29,034 bases of DNA from a virus, in IMG/VR virus record IMGVR_UViG_3300023117_000068, positions 1-29,034 of that record. One strand, given 5' to 3'. The notes under the pieces were generated by a model. It did not search any database. It was not told the origin of the DNA and saw only the letters and a program-made list of their open reading frames with translations. A program made the position numbers and the translations under genes. Positions 1 to 6,429 of the stretch are shown in pieces. Within the stretch, counting starts at the first letter, position 1; each line of letters begins with the position of its first letter.

Positions 1-246
1 TGGTTGACCAGCGATGGATATGTTGAGGTTGGTGTGTATCTTGGCGAGGGTGCTTGTGAGCCTTGTCATATCGATAAGGTAAGTCTTCTCGACTTGATCG
101 ACAAAGACCTTCAAAGTTATACTGTTCCTTTCTCAGACCAGATCGTTGAAGGTCATTTCGAAGATGTTGAGGAGCTTCTCAAGAGTCTGAAAAAAGCATA
201 CAAGTATGCCAAGAAACGTGCCAAGGAACTGGGTTATGAAAATTGA
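1..246 (+). CDS. Hypothetical protein, 5' end outside the window
   Basis: The frame is open from the first base, so the true start may lie upstream; a TTG at 4 is the only start-like codon near the edge. The visible 80 residues are mixed and end in a Lys-rich helix (KKAYKYAKKRAKEL). I see no catalytic motif or membrane segment and do not recognise the family. The 3' end overlaps the next gene by 11 bases, which suggests translational coupling. Confidence 0.6.
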   Translation, partial: WLTSDGYVEVGVYLGEGACEPCHIDKVSLLDLIDKDLQSYTVPFSDQIVEGHFEDVEELLKSLKKAYKYAKKRAKELGYEN

Positions 247-448
247 AGTGATTTCAGTAGACGAAGAAACCGGTAAAGTAGAGTTAGACCTCGACGAAGA
301 AGCACGAGTGTGGTTAATAGAAGTCGGGTTCAATAAAGTTCTGCGTGATGCGATAGAGGCGAGTAATGAGCGTCAGAAGTCTGTGGGTAGGCGACTAATG
401 GACAAATACTCCGGAGCACTCTCTGGTCTTGAGGCGAGTGATGATTAA
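236..448 (+). CDS. Small acidic hypothetical protein (70 aa)
   Basis: I chose the ATG at 236, which lies in the last codons of the upstream gene, over a weaker start at 206. The predicted product starts MKIEVISVDEETGKVELDLD, a short beta-rich acidic N-terminus, followed by a helix with the pattern FNKVLRDAIEASNE. No known catalytic motif is seen. It sits in a chain of overlapping small genes, typical of a phage early operon. Function unknown. Confidence 0.65.
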   Translation: MKIEVISVDEETGKVELDLDEEARVWLIEVGFNKVLRDAIEASNERQKSVGRRLMDKYSGALSGLEASDD

Positions 449-647
449 ACCAGCACTAGATAAACCTTACATTACATTAATTTGTAATCCTTACGAGTAT
501 GAGTCGTCAACGAACACACGAGTAACAATTGATGTAATGGAAAAAGATTTGAGTCGAGATGATATGATTGGAGTCCTAGAAGACTTTATGAAAGTAATAG
601 GCTATCATTTTGATGAAGGTGAGCATTTAGGAATTGAATGGGAGTAG
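441..647 (+). CDS. Small hypothetical protein (68 aa)
   Basis: The start is the ATG at 441, which overlaps the end of the preceding gene; a purine-rich stretch (GAGGCGAG, 431-438) sits directly before it. The protein is acidic and ends HLGIEWE, with a predicted helix (SRDDMIGVLEDFMKVIGYHF). I recognise no family. It is part of the same co-directional chain as its neighbours. Confidence 0.6.
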   Translation: MIKPALDKPYITLICNPYEYESSTNTRVTIDVMEKDLSRDDMIGVLEDFMKVIGYHFDEGEHLGIEWE

Positions 648-650
648 TAA

Positions 651-1016
651 ATGAAAGCAGGTAAGATATGGGGTAACACGGAACTCATCGAGCATAATAG
701 TACGTTTGAGTTTCATCGAATCGAGTTTATGGCAAACCATTGCTGTAGCGAACACTATCATAAGACCAAGTGGAATGGTTTTTACGTTGAGTCTGGTGTT
801 CTAATGGTACGCACTTGGCCTGATGGTACTGAGCCAAACACGTCTCGTCCGACTGTCTGTGATCAGACGATTTTGCGAGCAGGCGAGTATTACAAAGTCG
901 AGCCTGGCAAGTGGCACCAGTTCGTAGGTATTGACGACGGTGTTGCTTTTGAGTTATACTGGGCTGAGTTTAATGCAGACGATATCGTTCGCCGTACTCA
1001 AGGACACAAGATGTGA
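651..1016 (+). CDS. Cupin-fold protein
   Basis: This 121-residue protein has the layout of a small single-domain cupin. The first motif region reads CCSEHYHKTKWNGFYVESG (about residues 31-49), with the HxH pair at H35/H37 and a later Glu as likely metal ligands. The second reads KVEPGKWHQFVG, with a His typical of cupin motif 2. Cupins bind a metal or small sugar-like ligand. The substrate cannot be read from sequence, and a role in nucleotide-sugar or host-metabolite handling is only a guess. The gene overlaps the next by 4 bases (ATGTGA junction). Confidence 0.75.
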   Translation: MKAGKIWGNTELIEHNSTFEFHRIEFMANHCCSEHYHKTKWNGFYVESGVLMVRTWPDGTEPNTSRPTVCDQTILRAGEYYKVEPGKWHQFVGIDDGVAFELYWAEFNADDIVRRTQGHKM

Positions 1017-1294
1017 TTAAGAAAAATCCTAGTATATTTGATCTTGAGCAAGAGATCATGTCATGTTGGAATGTCACAGATGATCTCGATATGATCACTG
1101 CGCATTTTGTTGACAGTCCAGAATATACTCATATGCCTCCTGATATTGCAGATTCGATTATGAATAAATACTTCGGACTAAAGGAGGTTTATGATGTCAG
1201 GTTTAAAAAATTATGGGCTACGTTTGAAGTCGTTTGCAAAGAACATCATCGCCTTCGTAAAGAGCGTGGGGACTTCGATGATGCAAAAGATTAA
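1013..1294 (+). CDS. Conserved T4-like phage hypothetical protein (93 aa)
   Basis: GTG start overlapping the cupin stop. The sequence has the pattern FDLEQEIMSCWNVTDDLDMI, then MNKYFGLKEVYDVRFKKLWATFE. From memory, this resembles a small helical protein widespread in T4-like cyanophages and other marine myoviruses. I know of no assigned function. No membrane segment or metal site is seen. Its 3' end overlaps the next gene. Confidence 0.75.
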   Translation: MIKKNPSIFDLEQEIMSCWNVTDDLDMITAHFVDSPEYTHMPPDIADSIMNKYFGLKEVYDVRFKKLWATFEVVCKEHHRLRKERGDFDDAKD

Positions 1295-1490
1295 GAACTG
1301 GCTCAAAACTCTTTTTACTGAAGAGTATGAAGTAGTTATCTGGTATGATCCTGCTAAAAGACAGGTGTACAAGATGAAGTCAATTCAGAAACTCAATCAA
1401 AACAATTTAGTGGGTGTTTTGGTCACTGGTGAGAAGTTTACGATGCAGACCCAAGAGCCCTTCAATTATCAGGTGCGAAAGATTCATTGA
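1278..1490 (+). CDS. Small phage protein with EEYEV..WYDP motif (70 aa)
   Basis: The frame is open from ATG 1191, which is preceded by AAGGAGG, but that start would overlap the upstream gene by over 100 bases. I prefer the paired ATGs at 1278/1281 because proteins of this type, as I recall them, begin just before a short helix (KIKNWLKTLF) followed by EEYEVVIWYDP. The rest is beta-rich and ends QEPFNYQVRKIH. Function unknown. If the 1191 start is used, the product gains a basic amphipathic helix at its N-terminus. Confidence 0.7.
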   Translation: MMQKIKNWLKTLFTEEYEVVIWYDPAKRQVYKMKSIQKLNQNNLVGVLVTGEKFTMQTQEPFNYQVRKIH

Positions 1491-1699
1491 GTGTATTCAA
1501 TCGAATTGTAAAAGTGTTTGAGAGACCTATCGAAGAGAATCCTATCGACAAAGCGATTGTCGAGAATCTGCCTCAGGAAGGTGAAGTCGAAAAAGTCTAT
1601 CAAGCACGTTGGGTGTGGTATCACACGTTGTTAGCAGTAGAACTGTTCTTCACTAACGTTCTCCTGCTCTTAATTCTTTTTGTTATGGCGTTGAAATAA
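1487..1699 (+). CDS. Small single-pass membrane protein (70 aa)
   Basis: TTG start at 1487 overlapping the preceding TGA (TTGA). The first 45 residues are soluble and acidic (IEENPIDKAIVENLPQ). A C-terminal hydrophobic helix (LLAVELFFTNVLLLLILFVM) gives a tail-anchored inner-membrane topology. It resembles small membrane proteins recalled from marine T4-like phages. No function is known to me. It is too short and too one-sided to be a confident holin. Confidence 0.7.
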   Translation: MSVFNRIVKVFERPIEENPIDKAIVENLPQEGEVEKVYQARWVWYHTLLAVELFFTNVLLLLILFVMALK

Positions 1700-1715
1700 T
1701 GAGTGAAGATGACAC

Positions 1716-2177
1716 GTGAAGAAAAAATTTCTTGATGCTTATATGGACACCGCGAAGCGATTCGCAGAACTCAGTACAGCCCGTCGAGCAAAAGTCGGCG
1801 CGATCATTGTAAAGAACAATCGCATCATTTCTATTGGCTACAACGGCATGCCCGCCGGATGGGATAACAATTGTGAACATGAAGATCGACCTCATTGGGC
1901 AAAAGATTATAAAGAGATCGATCCAATATATGTTCGATTAACCAGCAAGAAGGAAGTGTTACACGCAGAATCAAATGCCATTGCAAAGATGGCGAGAAGT
2001 CCTGAGTCTTGCGAAGGCGCAACAATGTTCTGCACACACCTGCCTTGTATGGAGTGTGCCAAACTGATCTATCAAAGTGGCATATCTCACGTTTACTATG
2101 ATGTAGAGTACGAAGCCGCGAAAGGATGCGGCAAAGAGTTTTTGAAACAATGTGGAGTAGCGGTAATTAAATTATGA
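1716..2177 (+). CDS. dCMP deaminase
   Basis: A zinc-dependent deoxycytidylate deaminase that would convert dCMP to dUMP and feed dTTP synthesis for phage DNA replication. The zinc and catalytic signature is complete: H83-A84-E85, and P110-C111-x-x-C114 (PCMEC). An additional C53/H55 cluster matches the extra zinc-binding region of T4-type deaminases. The 153-residue length is normal for the family. The start is GTG 1716; a later ATG at 1743 would remove the first helix. It overlaps the downstream cytidylyltransferase by 4 bases (ATGA), so the two are probably co-translated. Confidence 0.93.
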   Translation: MKKKFLDAYMDTAKRFAELSTARRAKVGAIIVKNNRIISIGYNGMPAGWDNNCEHEDRPHWAKDYKEIDPIYVRLTSKKEVLHAESNAIAKMARSPESCEGATMFCTHLPCMECAKLIYQSGISHVYYDVEYEAAKGCGKEFLKQCGVAVIKL

Positions 2178-2587
2178 AGATCGGATTCACATGTTCAACC
2201 TTTGACCTGTTACATGCGGGTCATGTCCAAATGCTTCGTGATGCCAAACAGCATTGCGACTATCTTATTTGCGGGCTTCAGGTCGATCCCTCGTTAGATC
2301 GTTCCGAAAAGAACTCGCCCGTTCAAACCCTAGTCGAGCGATACACGCAACTCAAGGCTGTCAGTTACGTAGACGAAATCATTCCGTATCAGACAGAAGA
2401 AGACCTTAAAGACATCCTTGAACTGTACCACCTCGACGTTCGTATTCTAGGCGATGAGTATCGAGACCGTGAGTTTACGGGCAAGGATATCTGCCGTCGC
2501 CGCGACATTCAACTGTACTTTAACAAGCGGGATCATCGGTTTAGCTCCAGTGACCTCCGCCAGCGAGTAGTGAACGTAAGTGCTTGA
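2174..2587 (+). CDS. Glycerol-3-phosphate cytidylyltransferase-like nucleotidyltransferase
   Basis: The 137-residue protein is a compact Rossmann-like nucleotidyltransferase. It has the signature H14-A-G-H17 (FDLLHAGH), a mid-region YVDEIIPY, the GDEYRDREF segment, and FSSSDLRQR near the C-terminus, equivalent to the ISTTxI(R/K) motif of TagD-like enzymes. These enzymes use CTP to activate an alcohol phosphate such as glycerol 3-phosphate. The true phage substrate is not evident; sugar or glycerol modification of DNA or envelope is possible. The ATGA overlap with the dCMP deaminase suggests one operon ending here. Confidence 0.85.
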   Translation: MKIGFTCSTFDLLHAGHVQMLRDAKQHCDYLICGLQVDPSLDRSEKNSPVQTLVERYTQLKAVSYVDEIIPYQTEEDLKDILELYHLDVRILGDEYRDREFTGKDICRRRDIQLYFNKRDHRFSSSDLRQRVVNVSA

Positions 2588-2610
2588 TTTTATTGATTAT
2601 TGATAAAATC
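2586..2610. repeat. AT-rich inverted repeat after the cytidylyltransferase gene
   Basis: GATTTTAT (2586-2593) and ATAAAATC (2603-2610) are perfect inverted arms of 8 bp around a 9-base spacer. The left arm overlaps the stop codon. There is no GC-rich stem or T-tract, so this is at best a weak terminator; an operator for the promoter 45 bases downstream is equally possible. Confidence 0.45.
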
Positions 2611-2655
2611 GATTAATGTTTCGAAAACGATAGAAAAAATTCATGAAGAAAGTGG

Positions 2656-2684
2656 TTGACTCTGATGCTGGTCTGTGGTAGGAT
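2656..2684 (+). promoter_or_regulatory. Sigma70-like promoter P1
   Basis: TTGACT (2656-2661), a 17-base spacer and TAGGAT (2679-2684) lie just upstream of the HExxH gene at 2711. It is the most divergent member of the five-promoter set described in the findings, but shares the GTTGAC context, the TAGGAT box of P2 and a GTGAGAGGA leader. Confidence 0.75.
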
Positions 2685-2710
2685 AGCATTTTCAGTGAGA
2701 GGACATGCCT

Positions 2711-3145
2711 ATGCTAGTTGCTTTTGACGGTCGTATCAAAAACGAGACCCTTGTTGCTGATCACTATGTTCCAGCTCTGATCAAAGCCCTTGGTCTCAGC
2801 CGTCTACGTAAGCCTCTGCTTGAGATCGATTTCGTCAACAAGCTTGACGCATACGGTCTCTGTGAAGGTGACCGCGACTATGCCAAGATCACCATTGCCA
2901 AAAAGTGTCCAGTGACTGGTCGCAAGCTTGGCTTTACCGAGATGATGTACACTCTGGCTCATGAGATGGTTCATGCTCGCCAGTTTTTACGTGGTCAGTT
3001 AGTCGCAGAAGGTGCCTGGAAGTGGAAGGGTCGTAACGCTGACGGCTATGAGTATGATAATCAACCGTGGGAGAAAGAAGCATACCGTCTTGAGAAAGAA
3101 TTGTTCCAAGACTGTTTCCCCTTCCATCTACCGTTCAACAACTAG
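2711..3145 (+). CDS. SprT-like putative zinc metalloprotease
   Basis: Of two in-frame ATGs I choose 2711, because the ribosome-binding site AGAGGA (2698-2703) is 7 bases from it but only 1 base from the ATG at 2705. The 144-residue product carries H84-E85-M-V-H88 in a helix (LAHEMVHARQFL) and a downstream PWEKEA with E123 as a plausible third zinc ligand, the arrangement seen in SprT-type peptidases. A soluble cytoplasmic protease is likely; its target is unknown. It is the first gene after promoter P1. Confidence 0.75.
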   Translation: MLVAFDGRIKNETLVADHYVPALIKALGLSRLRKPLLEIDFVNKLDAYGLCEGDRDYAKITIAKKCPVTGRKLGFTEMMYTLAHEMVHARQFLRGQLVAEGAWKWKGRNADGYEYDNQPWEKEAYRLEKELFQDCFPFHLPFNN

Positions 3146-3153
3146 GAGTTTTT

Positions 3154-3417
3154 ATGAGCGAAGAAAAGTATGTGTGGCACCGCCCTCACAAGGCCGAAGA
3201 GTGGTATGAGAATCAAATCTGTAATCAAGTGTGGGAACAGATCACTGAACACTTTGGCGTTGATGAGATCACCGAAATCACTCCTGGTCAGATCAGAGAG
3301 ATTGAAGAGTGGCGTGAGGAGAATCTGAGCGAGTACAGTGTGCTTCAGGTAGGTTTCTCTAACTTCATGTCACATTGGGAAAGCGAATGTTGGGAAGCAG
3401 GATTATATGAGCTTTAG
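3154..3417 (+). CDS. Small hypothetical phage protein (87 aa)
   Basis: TAGGAG lies just before ATG 3154. The protein is acidic and tryptophan-rich (KAEEWYENQICNQVWEQITEHFGV, broken here only by prediction of two helices). No metal site or membrane segment is seen. It resembles proteins I recall from marine phages, without assigned function. It overlaps the next gene by 11 bases. Confidence 0.7.
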   Translation: MSEEKYVWHRPHKAEEWYENQICNQVWEQITEHFGVDEITEITPGQIREIEEWREENLSEYSVLQVGFSNFMSHWESECWEAGLYEL

Positions 3418-3862
3418 TAAACTCCAAGAACGTTTAACTGAAGAGGGCTGGTTCGTAGGTTGGAATCTGCCGTGCTGTCAGACCTGTGCATGGGCTGAAG
3501 TCGAGCATGATGATCTGTCGAAGGTGCTGTTCAATCACTCGCAAGACTGTGAAGTCTACATGGAAGGCGAAGAGTGCCCAGCTTGTGACGGTGAAGGCTA
3601 CGACATGGACACCGATGAAGAGTGCATGGAATGTTTCGGTTCTGGTGAAATCGAAGAAGGTTTTGATCGATCTGAGTACGACACTTCGGTGAGTGGATTC
3701 ATCTGTAACACGCCTGAGCAACAATCATCCAGCTACTTTTGTTTTGATGGCGACAAAGAAGGCGTTAAGAATCTGAAAGCGATTCTGCCCATCATCGAAG
3801 AGACCGGTTGTTCTTGGCACTGGGATCAAACAGGCAAATCACGTATTGAAATCAGTTGGTAA
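3407..3862 (+). CDS. Cys-rich protein with two DnaJ-type CxxCxGxG motifs
   Basis: The N-terminal region GWNLPCCQTCAWAEV with the later LFNHSQDCE resembles the DUF6891-type Cys-rich domain. Inserted after it are two zinc-finger repeats of the DnaJ kind: C57-P-A-C60-D-G-E-G and C73-M-E-C76-F-G-S-G. The C-terminal third (residues 85-151) is a mixed domain ending WHWDQTGKSRIEISW. The four repeat cysteines can form one zinc site, half of a DnaJ zinc domain. A chaperone-adaptor or zinc-binding role is inference. It starts with ATG at 3407 inside the end of the preceding gene. Confidence 0.75.
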   Translation: MSFSKLQERLTEEGWFVGWNLPCCQTCAWAEVEHDDLSKVLFNHSQDCEVYMEGEECPACDGEGYDMDTDEECMECFGSGEIEEGFDRSEYDTSVSGFICNTPEQQSSSYFCFDGDKEGVKNLKAILPIIEETGCSWHWDQTGKSRIEISW

Positions 3863-3874
3863 ATGTGAGATAAT
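3846..3874 (+). promoter_or_regulatory. Possible sigma70-like promoter
   Basis: TTGAAA (3846-3851), a 17-base spacer and GATAAT (3869-3874) overlap the end of the Cys-rich gene. The predicted start falls at or next to the ATG at 3882, so an mRNA made here would be essentially leaderless. The overlap with coding sequence lowers confidence, and it lacks the conserved leader of P1-P5. Confidence 0.35.
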
Positions 3875-3881
3875 ATTTGTC

Positions 3882-4211
3882 ATGAAATACTATTCGCTAA
3901 ACCACGACTATGCTGGTCGTCGAAGAAAGAAACGCAAACCGAAGGGAGAAGTCTATGGCAAATATGCGCCACCGAAATTTACAGAGATGTCAACAGCAAA
4001 GCAACCGACGTACGCAGATGTTCGCCGTGCAGAAGCAGAGCGATACCCCAGTCGGTCTGACGTTGTTGGACGCTCGGATGCAGGTCGCAAAGTCGAAAGC
4101 CAAAAGTACACGGGAGACTACGTAATCGGCATCGCAACGATGCACAAGTCTAATGCAGTACCCGTGACCAATCCTAAACACGCAACTGAAATTTCGGAGA
4201 TGGGCAAGTGA
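3882..4211 (+). CDS. Basic hypothetical phage protein (109 aa)
   Basis: I chose ATG 3882 over an upstream TTG at 3846 because the extra residues look non-native. The N-terminus is strongly basic (GRRRKKRKPKG), then YAPPKFTEM and a C-terminal YVIGIATMHKSNAVPV. From memory this pattern is conserved in marine T4-like phages near replication genes. The basic stretch could bind nucleic acid, but no fold is recognised. It ends in a GTGA overlap with the next gene. Confidence 0.72.
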   Translation: MKYYSLNHDYAGRRRKKRKPKGEVYGKYAPPKFTEMSTAKQPTYADVRRAEAERYPSRSDVVGRSDAGRKVESQKYTGDYVIGIATMHKSNAVPVTNPKHATEISEMGK

Positions 4212-4360
4212 AAAAGAATCAAAGAGCGCGTCAACAAGGCGCATTGCAACGCCTCAAAGAGTCACAATTCTTTGAGAAGAATGGTCGCACTGTAGAAGCG
4301 TGGCAAAAACGAAAAGATCGTGAGATCGAAATCCTAGAGAAAAAGGTGTCGATGCTGTGA
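4208..4360 (+). CDS. Short conserved basic protein (50 aa)
   Basis: A GTG at 4208 overlaps the previous stop (GTGA) and an uninterrupted 50-codon frame runs to the TGA at 4358-4360, which in turn overlaps the next GTG start. The product is helical and charged, with the pattern QRARQQGALQRL, then FFEKNGRT, then EAWQKRKDREIEILEKK. I recall this pattern in small proteins of marine T4-like phages. The double overlap fills an otherwise empty 150-base gap exactly, which supports it being real. Confidence 0.8.
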   Translation: MKKNQRARQQGALQRLKESQFFEKNGRTVEAWQKRKDREIEILEKKVSML

Positions 4361-4785
4361 AGATCGAAGTTGGTAAACAGTATGAGATTCGACCGTTGCA
4401 TAAGCGGTCGATGTGCGAGATATTATGTTTTCAAAAAGACAATCGATATGTGATCGTCGAAAACGTATTGCAAGCCGGTGGTGTTTGTGTTAGAATTGAT
4501 AATGAATCTGAGGCGCAATTGCTAAAGAATCATTTGAACAGTGAGAGCCCAAATCGATTGCTGGACTTCTCATACTTTACCAACGTTATGCCAACCGACG
4601 ATCTTGAAGAAGGCTATCAAGGTTTTTCATATACGGGCTTTGACAATGTTCATGATGAGGAAGAACTTGATGAGCGTTTGGTCGAAGACGGATACATGTG
4701 TTTGTACGATGAAGGTTGGGACGAAATGTATCCGAAGTACTACATTGAAGGTCGTGTCTTGATTAAGGATCCTAATGATGGCTGA
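4357..4785 (+). CDS. Acidic hypothetical protein (142 aa)
   Basis: GTG start in a GTGA overlap. The N-terminal half looks like a small beta domain (KIEVGKQYEIRPL, then RYVIVENVLQAGGVCVRI). The C-terminal half is very acidic (HDEEELDERLVEDGY) and ends YYIEGRVLIKDPNDG. No catalytic motif is recognised. It is coupled to the next gene by an 8-base overlap. Confidence 0.65.
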   Translation: MKIEVGKQYEIRPLHKRSMCEILCFQKDNRYVIVENVLQAGGVCVRIDNESEAQLLKNHLNSESPNRLLDFSYFTNVMPTDDLEEGYQGFSYTGFDNVHDEEELDERLVEDGYMCLYDEGWDEMYPKYYIEGRVLIKDPNDG

Positions 4786-4996
4786 ACGTTATCGGCAAGA
4801 AATAACTGAGTGGTCGGACAGCACTCCGAATCACATATATATTACCAATGGTCGAACACTACTCGGCTATATTCCTCGTGGTACAATGAAAGAGCATCGG
4901 TTCAAAACGCCCAGCAAGTGCTGGTCTCCGTCTCGTAGAAAGTTCCGCGATCTAACCAAAAAAGAACTTCTAGCAATTAAGGAAAACAACGTATGA
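4778..4996 (+). CDS. Small basic hypothetical protein (72 aa)
   Basis: Two adjacent ATGs (4775, 4778) are possible; AAGGA at 4765-4769 favours 4778 with an 8-base spacing. The product contains ITEWSDSTPNHIYITNGR and a basic C-terminal part (KCWSPSRRKFRDLTKKEL). I recall similar small phage proteins without a known function. The stop overlaps the start of the exported nuclease gene (ATGA). Confidence 0.68.
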   Translation: MAERYRQEITEWSDSTPNHIYITNGRTLLGYIPRGTMKEHRFKTPSKCWSPSRRKFRDLTKKELLAIKENNV

Positions 4997-5415
4997 AAAG
5001 GATTATTGGCGCACTACTTTTGACGGGTGCTGTAACTGCACAAGCAGAACCCTATGACATGGTGGTCACGAAGGTCACGGATGGCGACACGATTCGCGTA
5101 GATGTGAGCGACTGGGTTCTGCCTGAACTTGGTGACACCATGGGCGTTCGAATCATGGGCATTGATACGCCCGAGAAAGGTGGTCGTGCGCAGTGTGAGG
5201 CTGAGGCTGAACTGGGTGAAAAGGCGACCGAATTCGCTAAGTCTATGATCAAGGTTGGTGACACGGTCCAGGTCGAAGTCGTTCAGTGGGACAAATACGG
5301 CGGTCGCTTCAACGGTATTGTGATGGTAAATGGCGAGAACTTCGCTCAGATGCAGATCGACCGTGGGCTGGCGAAGCCCTATGACGGTGGCACCAAAGAG
5401 TCTTGGTGCGACTGA
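4993..5415 (+). CDS. Exported staphylococcal-nuclease-like (thermonuclease) protein
   Basis: Residues 1-18 form a classic signal peptide (MKRIIGALLLTGAVTAQA, cleavage before EPYD). The mature domain is an OB-fold nuclease with the key residues: D30 and D32 in VTDGDT, R53, D58-T59-P60-E61 in RIMGIDTPE, and R105 in DKYGGRFNG. This matches the calcium-dependent catalytic set of the family. C68 and C139 could form a disulphide, consistent with export to the periplasm. It probably degrades DNA or RNA outside the cytoplasm; scavenging or excluding incoming phage DNA are both possible. AAGGA precedes the ATG by 9 bases. Confidence 0.9.
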   Translation: MKRIIGALLLTGAVTAQAEPYDMVVTKVTDGDTIRVDVSDWVLPELGDTMGVRIMGIDTPEKGGRAQCEAEAELGEKATEFAKSMIKVGDTVQVEVVQWDKYGGRFNGIVMVNGENFAQMQIDRGLAKPYDGGTKESWCD

Positions 5416-5423
5416 TATTCCGG

Positions 5424-5455
5424 AATGTTCTAAGTATATAACAAAATATTCTAAG
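5424..5455 (+). promoter_or_regulatory. Tandem upstream elements of promoter P2
   Basis: AATGTTCTAAG (5424-5434) and AATATTCTAAG (5445-5455) are near-identical direct repeats spaced 21 bases start to start, two helical turns. The second lies 28 bases upstream of the -35 box. Similar elements precede P3, P4 and P5. A perfect 10-base palindrome (5417-5426) overlaps the first copy. Confidence 0.6.
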
Positions 5456-5472
5456 AACATCGCAAAAAGTGC

Positions 5473-5501
5473 TTGAACTCCTCTCCCGACTATGATAGGA
5501 T
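5473..5501 (+). promoter_or_regulatory. Sigma70-like promoter P2
   Basis: TTGAAC (5473-5478), 17 bases, TAGGAT (5496-5501). The predicted transcript starts at the G of GTAGTTGAGAGAGGAG, the leader shared with P3, P4 and P5, and leads directly into the metallohydrolase gene at 5531. Confidence 0.8.
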
Positions 5502-5530
5502 AGTATTGTAGTTGAGAGAGGAGTTGTTTT

Positions 5531-6130
5531 ATGAGCATGTATGACGAAATCGAATATAAGACCTATCTGCTGAAGCACGAGAAAAAGCAGAATCGTGGTG
5601 CGAAGCGTTCTCAGGACAGTGAGCGCCTGAAGACCTACCGCGCTGAGTGGGCATTTCTGAGTCAGTATGACGCACCTGAATTCAAAGACTTGGCTGAGGC
5701 TCAAAAGTACGCCAAGAAAATCTACAAGTCTAAGACTTGGCAAAAGCTGTGGTCAGAAGGCATCAACAAAGATGTGACTCGCATGTTTGCTTCTAATCCC
5801 GGAATCGTTGCAAAGCAACGGTCGTCTGGTCGAGGGACTGCTGGTCACACTAACGGATACACCGTAACCCTGGACCTGAAAGTCGGTCTCAACGTCTACA
5901 CTCTGCTTCACGAGTTAGCCCACTGTCTGGGTCATATGCACCACGGTCGTTCGTTCCGTCAGTGCCTGCTGAAGCTAGTGTCCCGATTCATGGGTCGTGA
6001 GGCGGCTTCTATTCTGAAAGCAGAATTCAAGAAGGCTAAATTAGCATGTGGCGAACCACGTAAGCCACTCACGTTTGAACAATGGAAAGCGGCTCGTGAC
6101 CGCATGAGCAAAATGCGGGAGCAATTATGA
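5531..6130 (+). CDS. Putative zinc metallohydrolase with HExxHxxGxxH motif
   Basis: The 199-residue protein has H127-E128-L-A-H131-C-L-G134-H135-M-H137, an exact HExxHxxGxxH zinc-binding signature. It is followed by a His-Gly-Arg-Ser-Phe segment and a Cys-containing helix. It resembles the small putative metallohydrolase family seen in actinobacteria and their phages (TIGR04338-like) in motif placement. The N-terminal 110 residues are basic and helical, and there is no signal peptide, so it is cytoplasmic. AGGAG sits 7 bases before ATG 5531. It is first in a unit with the membrane protein and the DUF262-HNH gene. Confidence 0.78.
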   Translation: MSMYDEIEYKTYLLKHEKKQNRGAKRSQDSERLKTYRAEWAFLSQYDAPEFKDLAEAQKYAKKIYKSKTWQKLWSEGINKDVTRMFASNPGIVAKQRSSGRGTAGHTNGYTVTLDLKVGLNVYTLLHELAHCLGHMHHGRSFRQCLLKLVSRFMGREAASILKAEFKKAKLACGEPRKPLTFEQWKAARDRMSKMREQL

Positions 6131-6429
6131 CACCACCCAAAGGAAAAGGCGATCCGATGGTTCGTGCAGAAGGACGCACAAAGCCAGATCGCAACTGGTA
6201 TCCTGATAACTTCGATTGGTATCTCAAGTGGGTAGCATCGATTCTAATTTTGATTTCACTTGCAATGCGATCCGCAGGTGTCGAGTATCGAATCTATGAT
6301 CTTGCTTTCGGCTTCGTCGGCATTCTGTTGTGGACATGGGTGTCGATTATCTGGCGTGATCGAGCGTTGATCATGCTGAATGCAATATCTGGTTTCATGT
6401 TAGCAGTAACGTTACTGAGGGAAATGTAG
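6127..6429 (+). CDS. Small multi-pass membrane protein (100 aa)
   Basis: ATGA overlap with the metallohydrolase. A soluble N-terminus (to about residue 32, ending WYPDNFDWYLK) precedes three hydrophobic segments: WVASILILISLAM, IYDLAFGFVGILLWTWVSII and ALIMLNAISGFMLAVTLL. The last two are separated by a basic RDR loop. The family is not firmly recognised and the function is unknown. It is sandwiched between two enzyme genes in one operon (TAGTG junction with the next gene). Confidence 0.75.
   Translation: MTPPKGKGDPMVRAEGRTKPDRNWYPDNFDWYLKWVASILILISLAMRSAGVEYRIYDLAFGFVGILLWTWVSIIWRDRALIMLNAISGFMLAVTLLREM

Noticed and set aside
1191-1277. AAGGAGG followed by ATG 1191 as the start of the 1278-1490 gene
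   Set aside because: The site is strong, but it would extend the gene 29 codons into its neighbour and add a segment not expected in this type of protein. Kept as an alternative in the feature note.
5014-5743. Two long minus-strand open frames opposite the nuclease and metallohydrolase genes
   Set aside because: They are shadows of two well-supported plus-strand genes and cross promoter P2.
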